From NCBI GenBank assembly GCA_037355855.1, contig CM074758.1, forward strand, positions 8,839,001-8,903,000: a DNA stretch of 64,000 nt, given 5' to 3'. Each line of letters opens with the position of its first letter. Position 1 is the stretch's first letter. The stretch comes from Pseudo-nitzschia pungens (taxonomy: Eukaryota > Bacillariophyta > Bacillariophyceae > Bacillariales > Bacillariaceae). Shown here in pieces: positions 11,149-22,100 of this stretch. A program made the translations under genes and the position numbers. The notes below the pieces were generated by a model, which searched no databases, had not been told where the DNA came from, and worked only from the letters and a program-made list of their open reading frames with translations.

Positions 11149-11220
11149 TTCTCTTACGGCGATTCGAACGCCGGATGCTTGATTCAAAGTCAAGAGTGAT
11201 AACCACTTCACTATAAGAGA
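11149..11220 (-). tRNA. tRNA-Gln (anticodon TTG)
   Basis: A 72-base cloverleaf. The acceptor strands TCTCTTA/TAAGAGA pair over 7 bp. The D arm has a 3-bp stem GTG/CAC around AAGTGGTTAT. The anticodon arm is CTTGA-CTTTGAA-TCAAG with anticodon TTG. The T arm is CGGCG-TTCGAAT-CGCCG, followed by discriminator A. The acceptor pairing can extend two bases further outwards. It resembles eukaryotic tRNA-Gln, with the B-box-like TTCGAAT. CCA is not encoded and there is no intron. Confidence 0.93.
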
Positions 11221-11228
11221 ACGGACAG

Positions 11229-11301
11229 CACCGAATGAGGGGATCGAACCCTCGACCACACGATTAAGAGTCGTGCGCTCTGCCAACTGAGCTAATTCGG
11301 C
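11229..11301 (-). tRNA. tRNA-Lys (anticodon CTT)
   Basis: A 73-base cloverleaf. The acceptor is GCCGAAT/ATTCGGT with a G-T pair at 1:72. The D arm is GCTC-AGTTGGCA-GAGC, the anticodon arm CACGA-CTCTTAA-TCGTG with anticodon CTT, and the T arm GAGGG-TTCGATC-CCCTC, with discriminator G. The A box (TAGCTCAGTTGG) and B box (GGTTCGATCCC) are good. It lies only 8 bases upstream of tRNA-Gln on the same strand with no T run between them, so a joint pre-tRNA is likely. Confidence 0.95.
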
Positions 11302-11406
11302 TTGCTCTTGTCATTATTGACTGCTCAGTGCGGACACAATTACACCCTATGAACACCCAACACGTGGCATTGAACATTCTCTGAGGTGCTGGTACGAACT
11401 GGCTGG

Positions 11407-11501
11407 TACTACAAAATTCCTATCAGCTGTCCCCCGGTTCTACATCCTCAACTACTAATTTCTACGGAAACCGGGGGACAGCTGATAGGAATTCCGTAGT
11501 A
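11407..11501. mobile_element. Small palindromic MITE, copy B
   Basis: A 95-bp element, inverted relative to the copy at 7501-7598. The ends are TACTACAAAATTCCTATC and GATAGGAATTCCGTAGTA, and the inner arms CAGCTGTCCCCC and GGGGGACAGCTG flank a short centre. The termini keep TACTAC/GTAGTA. It has no coding capacity. It sits 105 bp upstream (in the tRNA transcription sense) of the tRNA-Lys gene, in line with insertion near RNA polymerase III genes, although two copies prove nothing. Confidence 0.75.
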
Positions 11502-12371
11502 AGGTTTACTCGTACCTTGTACGAGTAAGGTCATTTCCTCCTTGCTGTTGTTAGTATCGGTATGATGTGTACCGTATCAGATTTCTACAGCATCGCTGCA
11601 AGCGCATACGGGTAGTTTTTGCGTTCCATCTTCTGCGAAGGACGAAACGAAAAAATTGGCGCGAAGTTCGAAGATGCCTACGGTACCGTAAAGACCTTAC
11701 CAGCGGGGTAGGTATCAAACCAAAACCTGCCTTCCGCCGAAGAAGATCTCACCGGATCGGTCACCGGAACCTCTTCTTGCGCAGTAGGTATCAGTAACTT
11801 ACCTGGTAAGTTACGGAAACTATCGGTACGGTAAGTTACTCGCATCCCTCATTCCGGAAAAGGTTGCTCGAATTTCGGCGCGTACAAGGACCCGCACGGT
11901 TGAGTCACCATTTTCTTTTCCCAAGGCCGAGGGGGATCGATTCTTCCATCATCGTCATCGTCTTCATCATCATCTCACACAGTCCCGGCGGCAGGGAATA
12001 TCCGATACCGCAATAGGCGACCAAGTACCAACTCGATTTTCTGTGTGTCTTGCCGGAGTCTACCGTGCGGCACAAAACCAACCCAACCCAACCCGAAGCA
12101 AGCCCGCAGAATTCCAATCACCACCACCGCACTGCCATCCATCGGATACGGTACGCCGTGCAGAGATATCCGAGGCGCGACCCACCCCATTGCAACTTGC
12201 GGCACTCGGCGGATTTTTGATTGATTGATTGATTTCGATTCAGTGATTTCGATTGATTCGGTACGAGTGCGAGTGCGAGTGCGAGTACGTACGCACGATA
12301 GAACGAAGGCGGGCAGCCCCATCGATCCATCCATCGATCCATCCATCCATCCATCCCATCCACCCGCAACC
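11502..12371. other. Intergenic with GATT, GTGCGA and CCAT microsatellites
   Basis: It contains repeated GTAAGTTAC/GGTAAG words (11500-11840). Simple repeats follow just before the next start codon: (TTGA)n near 12217-12234, (GAGTGC)n near 12262-12288, and (ATCC)n near 12322-12358. No supported gene. Confidence 0.5.
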
Positions 12372-14142
12372 ATGTTCAAGCCGCTCGAGATTGTGAGCCG
12401 GCTCACGGGATCCTCGTCCGCAAGAATGCGCGCGCCGGAGACAAGCGAGGATCCCTCGGAGTCGTCGGACGACGGGTTTCGGTCCCCGCCGATGGATTCC
12501 TACTCGGACAGCGACGACGACAGCGACGACGACGGCAACAATAACAACGACGGCAACAATAACAATGGCGGCGCTCTGCCCGAGAGCACCGCAAAGAGCG
12601 CGAACCGAAGCGCCGGGGAAACCCGCGAGCGCACCACCGCGAGCCACCCACCGGCAATCGGCAGCGACGAGGAAGACAACCATAGTGACGACGACGACAA
12701 TGACGACAACAATGACGTTAGCTTGGAACCGGCGTCGATGACCGATTCCGGTGCCGCAAACGCCGGTAGAAGCGGCAGTCCCTGCGAAGCGTGGAAACCC
12801 ACTCCGAGACGTCCCGCGTATCGCATGGGCGCAACCCACGGATCCAAAGCAGAAGCAGCAAGAGCAAGAGCAGCAGCAGCAACGACCGCAGCAAGATCGA
12901 GAGCCACCGCAACCAGCAAAACCCCCTCTCCCCAACGAGTGACGGCCGCAGCCAACAACGTTTCGCCGCCCGACGACTCGGTGGGAGCCGTCCGCGCGGC
13001 GACCAAAGCAACGAGAACGAAACATCCGTCGGCATTGACCGACGACTCCGATACGGAGGAGGACGACGACGAATGCGACGAGACCGTGTTTCGGAGGTCC
13101 GGCAACGAGCTCGGTGGCGCCGCGCGCAAAACCGCGGCGCGGAGAGGCGAGACCACCGAGAGCGGAGCGTCCGCGACCACCGCTGCAGAAAAGGCGACGG
13201 CCACCAAAACGACACCGACAAAGACAACGGCGGCGGTTACCGATTCGGAATCGTCGCCCGGGGCCACGGGAAGCGTCACCCCGACTCCCAAAACGGGCAA
13301 CGAACAGCAAAAACAACGACAACAGCAACAACAGCAGCAGCACCACCAGCGCGAAAACGAAAGCGGGGACGGCCCCCCCGATCCCGCGAAAAAGAGGCCC
13401 AAGCGCCTCTCCCCCCCGGACGCCCTCCGGGAGGAAACCCGCTTCGCCCGGGATTGCCTCCGCGAAGCCATCGAAGGGTCGCTCCGATCCGCCCGGGCCC
13501 TCCGCAAGGAAACCCTCCGGGCCATCCGGGACGCGGAGTGCCGGCTCCAAAAACTCCGTAGGCGCCTGGGGGCCCTCGACGCCGAGCTGCGAACAAGCGC
13601 GGAGCGCAAGAGGGTCGCGGGCAGGCACCTGGCCGCCCTCCACAAGGCCTCGGAGAAGGTTCTCGAAACCGCCGCACGGGAAAAGGAGACCGCCCGGGCG
13701 AGGGAGGCCTCCCTCAAAAAGGCCCTCAAAGAGGCCGCTTCCGAGCGACGAACGCGAAAAGAGGGAGATTCGGCGGCGCCCGCCAAAAAACGGCGCAAGC
13801 GGTCGGCGCGGGACGATGATTCTTCGGACGACGACAACGGCGACGACGACGACTACGACAACCAGAGCGATAGCGATTCCGATTGGGAGGGCGCTCCCAC
13901 GAAAAGCCGCAAGAAGGCTCGTTCCGCTTCCAAGAATGATCATGATGACGATGACGATGAGGATGGGGAGGGAGCAGGATTCGACCCGTCCGCAAGCTGG
14001 TCGGCGCATCCGGCCGCAGCGGGCCCGGTCCTCCCTGTGGAGGTGCGCCAACCCTTCGTGCCGGTTCGAGAACCATTCCTCCAACAAGGAATGCGTCGCG
14101 TGCGACGACCCCAAGCCCGGGTGCTTTCCCGACCTGGACTGA
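12372..14142 (+). CDS. Charged coiled-coil protein with a C-terminal RanBP2-type zinc finger, one frameshift
   Basis: From the ATG at 12372 the frame codes for a very GC-rich, acidic, Ala/Thr/Gln-rich low-complexity region with blocks of Asp/Asn and poly-Gln. At about residues 350-465 there is a convincing charged coiled coil (ALREETRFARDCLREAIEG onward). Acidic and basic NLS-like tracts follow (PAKKRRKRSARDDDS). Around 14030-14040 the frame must slip by one base, and the next frame then encodes LWRCANPSCRFENHSSNKEC followed by VACDDPKPGC and a stop at 14140-14142. That is a RanBP2 zinc finger (W-x-C-x4-C, N, C-x2-C), a module that binds Ran, ubiquitin or RNA. No intron of the right phase is visible, so an indel is more likely. 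The corrected length is about 589 residues. It is probably nuclear; role unknown. Confidence 0.65.
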
Positions 14143-15894
14143 GGGGTTGGGCGGAGCGGAGCGCGGAGCGTGGAGTGGAGTGGCGTGGTGGAGCACGAAG
14201 TGGAGCGTGGCGTTCGGCAGCGCGCATCGATCGATCGAGGGATTTCGCGCAACGATTGGTGGATGGATGATTGATTGATTGATTGATTGATTCGTTCTTT
14301 CAGTCGTTCGTTCACTCGTGCATTCATTCATTCGTCGAATCCGTATTCCTTGCTCCCGTGGGAACGAAACTCCCTGGCGGGAGACGTGACTTCTTGCGGT
14401 AACGGCTTCAAGATCGATCGATGTCAAGATCGTTTTCATAGTATAGTACACGTAATATTATAATACATCATATATATTATTAGATCGATCCCGTCATTGG
14501 TTAGGGTTGGCGATCGATGAGCTTTGGTTCATGTGAGAGGACGGAAGATCTTTCGTCTCTTTCCTGTCGTTTGGCGCACTATTATTATTACTTCGTATTG
14601 TTTGAGAATACACTGCTTCATGATATAAGCAATAATACAGAGGTTCACACTGCGACACTTTACTTCTGGGTACAATTACAAGCACCAGTACCTGGCGCAC
14701 TATTATTATTACTTCGTATTTGAGAAAACACTACGTTATGATATAAGCAATAATACAGAGGTAAACACTGCGACAGTTTACTTCTGGGTACAGGTACAAC
14801 TACAAGCACAAGTACCCGCGAATAGTTCTTTCGTGCTTAACTGACTGACTCACTCACTCACTCGCTCACCCGGTGATGGGGCTTCACCTCAAAACTTGTT
14901 TCCAAAGGAAAGCCCCATTCGTTTCGGAGTGTGGTTTGATGTACGGTAAGATTTACCCTCAACCCGTACACAACTTGATTGCTTGCCCAGAAGCAAGATC
15001 TATCGTATGTTGTACACTACGCGATGCGCATGCTTTCATACCGAAAACGGGAGGTAAGGTTTAGGCAATCTTTCGGAAGGATGATGGATCGAAGATGACT
15101 GATTCGATGATTCTTCGTACGACAAACTTCTGATACGTACCTGTAATTAGTCCTAAATAAATAATAGTGGTAAGGTTACTTAGTAATGAAAGTTTGTAAT
15201 CCGAAGCAGTAACGGTAAGATTACTATAAGTTACGCACATCTTTTTTAAGTAATTGAAGTGGGAGTCACAGAAGCAATTCATGGTCCATAACGGTTCCAA
15301 TCGGGCTTTGCAATTCATGTGCATCTCTATGTGACGAGGAAGAAAAGACCCGTTCAAAGTCTCCAACCGAAAACGAATCCGTGACTAACTAAATAGAAGG
15401 TGACCGTTCGGGCGTGAAAAGTGTCATTCGCGCCAAAATCTCGAATTTTTTTCGAAATCGCGGTTACGAGTAAGGCTTAGTCGATCACGCATGTTGCGAG
15501 GATTGTGGTTCGTTCCTGCGCTCGGAGTGACACTCAGATACCGGTGGTCACGCGGTCCGATCAGCAAGATACATCGCGGCAAATTCGAAACACATGAAAC
15601 AAACGAAGGCTTCCCTCCTTTCTTTCCATGCACGAAATACATATTCGAAAGGGAGGAAGACAGGGCAAAGCAGGATACGAACTAAGGGTCTTGCTGTACA
15701 AAATCATCTGCGTTGACAGGGAATATTTCAAAGCAAGAGAAGTTTCCCCTCATCGATTCGTCACGATCCACCAAGATCGGAAAAACGACCGAGCGCACCA
15801 ATAGCAGGAAATCAATAGAAGTAACAACAAGAGGCAACAATCCGCTCGAGGGAGAAAGACTTTCTCTTCGAAAAGCAGCAAGCACAGCTTCAAA
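14143..15894. other. Intergenic with GATT repeat and a tandem duplication
   Basis: A (GATT)n array at 14269-14292 mirrors the one before the zinc-finger gene. The stretch 14820-15890 has GGTAAGGTTTA-like words and short frames only. Confidence 0.4.
14573..14816. repeat. Tandem duplication of about 121 bp
   Basis: Copies at about 14573-14693 and 14694-14816 both start GGCGCACTATTATTATTACT and both contain GATATAAGCAATAATACAGAG and TTTACTTCTGGGTAC (shown in parts). They differ by scattered substitutions and short indels. Non-coding. Confidence 0.92.
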
Positions 15895-18615
15895 ATGAAT
15901 CATCGAACACGCAGATTCGACGCGGCAATGCAGTCCCGGAACGCGACAACACTCGCCCGCCTATCGTTGCTGCTGCCGCTGCTGCTGCCACTTTCGTTGC
16001 TCGGAACGGGAGCCGAGTGGACGCCGTGCGCGGCGGTAGAAGCAGCAACAGCAACAGCAGTTGCAACCGCGGACGGAACGACTCTGGCGAGGCGACACCA
16101 ACGCATCCGGGGCGCGGACGGAGTCCCCGAGAAAGTCGAAAGCCTCCGGCGGGGCCTCCGAAGACAGGCACGTAAGCGCATCCAGCGGACCGAGTTGCCG
16201 GATTCTGCTACCAGATCCCTCAAGGAGTTAAGGGGCATTGCCGAAGAGATGTTGTTTCCGGAAGACTTTATCTTTTTGGACAAGGACAAGGAGGTTGGCG
16301 GTGACCACCACAAACATCCTCCCAAGGTTCCGAAGGAAGACACCGGTGGGATTCACGAAAACAAGGAAACGCAACCTCCAAAGACTCTTCCCCCGAAAAC
16401 CGAGGATGAGGGCGGCAGTGACAGTGATAGCAATAGCAATAGCAGCGGTGATGGCAGTGGCGATGACATCAGCGAGAGATTGGACGAGAACACGGAAGAT
16501 GAGAGCGACGAGAGCGGCTCCGCGCCATCTCCAACCGCACCACCGGTCTCGAAACCTTCTCCGTCCCCGATGGCTTCTCCGACGGGAACCGAGGCACCAT
16601 TCATCACGGCAATCATCCACAGCTCGAAGGACGAAGGGAGAATCAGCGAAAACGACGCCGAGAGCACCACCGGCAACGGGAGCAAGGATGGTTCTTCCGG
16701 CGGCAGCGACAGCGGGAAGGACAAGGACAAGGACAAGGAAACCAACACCGACGGCAATGTTGGCGGCAACGGAAGCAAGGATGGTTCTTCCGACGGGAAG
16801 GACAAAGAAACCAACACCGACAGCAACATTGGGGGCGGTGCTGGAGGCACGGATAGGCCTTGGAGTGACACCGTGAAGGACGAAGAAACCAACACCGACA
16901 ACAATGGTGGCGGCAGTGGAGGTACGGATGGTCCTTCCAAGGGCGGTGACAGCGATCGGGACAAAGAAACCGATACCGACAACACTGTCGACGGCGGTAC
17001 CACCAATGGTACCACAGATTCTTCCTCAAACAACGGCGGTGACAGCGGAAAGGAAGACGGCACGCTCCCTGCTGGCAACGGAGAAGATGGCACCGGCGGA
17101 AAGGAAGACGGAATCGGCGGCACCGGTGGTGGCGAACCCGTCGACGAAACCGAGGATTCCTACACCGACAGCGACGTCGAAGAACTGATCTGCGTCTCCA
17201 TTGCGGTGCAGGAACCGATCACGTCGCCGGAGATCGAAGCCCAAACGGTCGAGTCCTCCTTTGCCATCGGGATCGACGTCCTCTACAACGCCACCATCGC
17301 GTCCTCCACGGGAATCCAATTGTTCCTCACCGAAACGAACCCCGCAATGGCGTACTGGATCGCGGGATGCGGGATCCATCCCGACAATCCGCACACGTCG
17401 TCCGACAAAAACGTGCGAGCGCTGAGGGGTCTGCAGCAGGAAGAGGAGTGGGCTCCCATCGTCACCTACGCGGAATTGGACCCCTGGTCCGCAACCGGTG
17501 AGTTCGATGGTTGATCGGTTCGTACCTTGCTCCGCTCTTGCGGAGAGACTGATCCCGACACTCACCATGTTATTGTTTCGTTCCAAACCCAAACCCCGTG
17601 TCCTCGCATCCCGCATTCCCAACCAGGCCCGTGCGAAGGAGAGAGCGAGAGCGATGCGTCTGTGTGCCAAGAGCCCTTCGCGAGCCTCGTCCGGGTCCGG
17701 GTCCAGAGCCTGGACGACTCTCGAACCTCGGACTATTTGCGGAACCAAATCGACGAGGCCTTCGAAACAATCTTGAAACCGCTCCTGGAGGTCCAGCCCG
17801 GCATTCTGGGCGTCGAACTCGCGGGAGTCAGAGAGGGAGTCGACCGGGAATTTACGGCGGACGAAGTCGTCGCCTCGGATGCGCGGGCGGCGGACGACGA
17901 CGACGATCGAAGGCGCCGCACCATAATTCTCGCGTGCTCGATCGTAGCCGCCGGGGTCTTCATGTGCGCGCTGCTGCTGATCCTGATCGGCCTCTACCGA
18001 CGCCGGCTGAAGAAAGCCCCCGCGCGCTCGTCCGGGCGTCGGTCGACCGTTCCGGACGTGGCGCACGTTCCCTTTCGGGACGAAATCGCCGGCGACGAGG
18101 ATGACTTCGACGATGACCAGGACAGCTTGGACCGCCTCGTGCTCGACGGTTACCACGATCTTTCGAAGCACGAGGAGGAGGCGACAAACGATCATCTTCG
18201 CAACAGAGCCCCATCGGACGAATTTGTAAAGGACGAAGACAGCGCGGATGACTACTACGACGAGCCGGAAAGCGCCATCCCTGCGATTCCTTGTCCCTAC
18301 GAGACGGAGCCTCCGCCCTCCGATTGCCAAGCCCCGTTCGACGAGAACGAAAAATATCATCCCTCCGACGAGCGCAGGTACCAGGTGTGCAGTTCCGCCA
18401 CCTGTCAGCACTGCGAACAGAGACGGCGCCTGGGCATCGCCAGGTACAAGCGATCCGTCATGATAAGGTCTATCTCTTCCACGGAACCTCCGAATGTCCC
18501 CATGGATATCACGCCCAACACAATCACGACTCCTCGCTTCGATAGGCTTCCGCTGAGCATCGATCCCGACAGGTCGAGACGCCGCTACAGGCACGAGGAT
18601 ACCATAGACCTGTAG
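15895..18615 (+). CDS. Secreted or single-pass membrane protein with acidic repeats
   Basis: Two exons, 15895-17497 and 17627-18615. The donor is GTGAGT after ...TCCGCAACCG, the acceptor is CCAACCAG, and the phase-1 join makes a glycine; the product is about 863 residues. It begins with a signal peptide (LSLLLPLLLPLSLLGTGAEW). A long Asp/Ser/Gly/Thr-rich ectodomain holds four degenerate repeats around KETNTD (about residues 280-365). A more ordered region (about 425-675) has few cysteines. One membrane span (TIILACSIVAAGVFMCALLL) is followed by RRR and a cytoplasmic tail of about 200 residues with a CSSATCQHC cysteine cluster. The topology resembles silicalemma or frustule-associated diatom proteins, but no sequence family is recognised, so that link is only an inference. 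The intron and the continuity of both exons are well supported. Confidence 0.8.
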
Positions 18616-19109
18616 GGTTGCGGTGCGATGTGATGCGACACGGCGGAACGAGATGTTTCGATGACAATGATTTTCTTTTTGTGATTAGGTGTAATGAGGT
18701 GCCAGCTACAAGTGAAGCCAAAAGTAATAGTCCAGAAGTCTACATACGGTATTGCATGATTAATGATACATTACAATTACTATTACAATATTATTTGAAG
18801 TATGATGTTTACACGTAATACGAGTTGGTAGGGTGGTAAATGCATCACAGAGTTGTATACAAACAGGAAGTGTCAGCTTTTGTGCTGAGTTTTAAACTAA
18901 CCGATATGAAACGGTTTACATCATGCAAATGATGGTTACAGCGGAGGTCATGACCCCTGGGTTACAGTACGGTACGAGTGCGTACGATACTTTCCAATTA
19001 GTAGCTGCAAACATGGGACTCGTATTTTTTTGTTGATGAGAGTTTTTTTTTGTGTGTTGATAAAGGTAAGATACTGGTGCAGTTCACTTTTGCACTGGGG
19101 CTACATGTG
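18616..19109. other. Convergent intergenic spacer, nothing seen
   Basis: Between the stops of two convergent genes. AT-rich, without a supported feature. Confidence 0.4.
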
Positions 19110-22100
19110 TCACACCCTCATTAACACATCATCATGAACTTGTTCTTCGTTTGCCTCGTATCTCAGTGACATACTCAGAGAGTCGTCCCATGATGTCACC
19201 GACATGTCGTCATCGCTATAGTATTCATCATCGAAGATCTTGGTATACACTTCTGGCATATCATTGAATGTATACATATTAGCGGAAAGCTGCAAAGCTG
19301 TACTGACTGCCACAAAAGGTAAAACAGTGTACAATGAAGCCGACGCTGACGCTTCGGCCGAACCGCCTGGACCGACCGTGTTGAGAGACAAAGATATTGC
19401 ATTCGACATCGACCTGATCAAAAACGGACTCAGAGACGCTCCGATGTTGGAGAAAAACAACTCATAGGCAGAGTAGGTAACAACCTTCCACCTCGACGGC
19501 AAAACATGAATCTTCAATATAGACACAAACCCCACCTTGAGTTTGATGAGGAAAGATGAGAGGGTAAGGAGAGTCAAGATTGTGTTGGAAGAAAAATTTG
19601 GTGCCGACATCATGATCAACGACTGTAGTACAACAGGATTGATCAAGAAAGTAGCAATAACGCCAATGCACTTCCACCCCTCCATATACTGATTGAAAAT
19701 AGTGGCAAAACCGTAGATAGCGAACCCCTGAAAGATTGATGATACTTGTACCCAAAGGCCTGTTTCTTCTGCAGAGTAGCCATCCATCAAGAGCCAAGAC
19801 ACCACAAAAAGCGTTGGATAGCTGATCAAACCATCAATGATTTGAGATAGTGAGAGAAGTAGATATGCCTGGTAGGAAGTAATGTCGCTCAAAGAGACAC
19901 GAGGCAAAATCATGGTGTGAATTTCCTTCTTCATACCCAAGTAAAGCAAGATCGCACTCAGAACCGTCAACGAAACCAGACAACCATAAGTAATCAGTAA
20001 TGTCACAGAAAAAGCAAAGTTGGCTTCATCATCATTTGAGGGTCCATTCAACAAAAAGTTGTAAAGGATTAAGCCCTGCACAATACCAGAGAATCCAATG
20101 CGTGTCCCTTCCAACCACCCGTAGTTTCGAACCTTGGACCTCAGACTCCCATCCCATTCATCGAAGAACATCGCAGCAGTGAATACTGGACCACTGGCAG
20201 AAGAAATCAAGCCAGTAAGAAATGATATCGTCAATGCAGTACGATAGTTGCTAATGGGAGCAAAATACAAAAGGAAAATCACGTGTGCAAAGGCTGAAAA
20301 GCATACGCATTTGCCAACCGAAAGTTGTCGCATGATTTGGACCCAAGTAAGACAACCAACTGCGAAAGAAATACTGTGAATAGCGTACAAGCCACCTATG
20401 AGATTATCATCCCAGCCATAGGCTGACGCCCAAACAATCGCCTTTGCATATAGTAGTGTTGAGTGGCTTGGCATCAGAATGGATAAAAGACAAATAATCC
20501 AGCTCTGAACAGTCCTTCTCAATACTTTCTGCTCCAGTAGTCGCTTGAGGTAGGGTTTCGGTTGGTCAGCATGTGTGATCGACCTACTTTCTTTCCACAC
20601 AGTACTTTTGAACACGGTCTTGACACTGGCCTTCTTCCCGGTCAACATTTTTTTGTTGAGGTTTTGTTCGACTTCCAAATTAAGACTGACCCTATCTGGT
20701 GAAATGTTTCCTCCACTCTTGGTAGTATCAGTTTGAATTTCCTCTTGTTCCAGAACTTCAGTATCTTCGGCACTATTTGATAATCTGATTTTATCGTGAA
20801 CGCTATTGACCAAGTACATGTTACCTTCTTCGCGTGGTAACGTCCATAATGCACCATTGTCGCCTTCGTATTCCAATGGTGACGTCCATAATGCACCATT
20901 GCCGTCCTCATTATATCTTGGATTATGCTTCATTATTTCTTTCACCTCACTGTACAAATCGTGCAATTCCATTTGCCAGTGAATGACAGGAAATGATGTA
21001 CGAATACCTTCAACGCCGATTTCAAGCAATCTTTGTTGTCCTTCATCAATCGCTTTGCTCACTGTACGGCAAAGCTGAGTTTTGATATGATTGAAGTCAC
21101 CGCCCTCCCACACTTTAAAGTACCATCCCGGAGTCTTTCCGAGGCCCCCAACCAAGGATCCAATGATAGGACAACCACAGTGTGCAAATTCGATGTCAAC
21201 GAAGCCAAACGGCTCAGATCGAGACGGCATGAGTGCAAAATCGCAACCAAGCCTATGATCTGGTGTAAAGTTGTAGAATTTTGGCACGACAAAGATTCTA
21301 CCTTTGAAAAGGACGTTTCCAGCAAGGTTGCCGAGTTTAATAGCTGCGTACTCGCCAAAAATATCACCCGGTGGTCCGACAACAATCAGCTGTAAATTCT
21401 CATGTCGTAAAAGCAGATCAGTTGCAGCATCTGCTATAGCATCAACGCCCTTCTGGTAAACCATCCTACCAACAAAAGTGCCCACTATTGCATTGGGATT
21501 CACCTCGAGATTCATGGCTTTCTGGAGTTCTTGCTTCTTGCACTTTTTGATGGCACGAATTTCCTCCAGCGAAGTTTTTCCTTCCAATGAGGAAGGGCGG
21601 TTTGTCATCAGTTCTGGATTTGGCAACGATCTGATCTTTAGCTTGCCAGCTCGGAAACAATCCAGCTGAAGCGGAACCTCTTTTGCATACTTCCTCGAAA
21701 CTGCACAAAATCCATAACCCTTCTGCTCACGTTGAAAATGTGAAATAAGACCACTAAGCATGTTGAACTGACCATCATGGGTAAAGTCCCTAAAAATGAC
21801 ATCTTCCTGTATTCCAGAAATTCTCGAAATACGTTCCAAGAGCTTTGGGCTGAGATGATTCATAATATTGCCTTGATAAGATGCATTGTGAAGGGTACAG
21901 AGAATTGGGATCGTCACATCTTCTTCCTTGATGTACGTTGGGGCAAGGCTTGTGTGATAGTCACATAGATGAAGTACGTCGATCGAGTTGCGATACCTCA
22001 GAGCCAGTTTCGCAACTGTCTGATTCCACAGTGTAAAAAAGTGAAGAAAGTAGTCGAGGTCTTTAGAATCATCAGGATACAAATCTTTGTCCTTGTCCAC

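Noticed and set aside
12240..14327. A 695-codon minus-strand frame through the zinc-finger gene
   Set aside because: It is a shadow of GC-rich low-complexity coding DNA. It has poly-Val and poly-Cys runs and no domain, whereas the plus strand has a coiled coil and a zinc finger.
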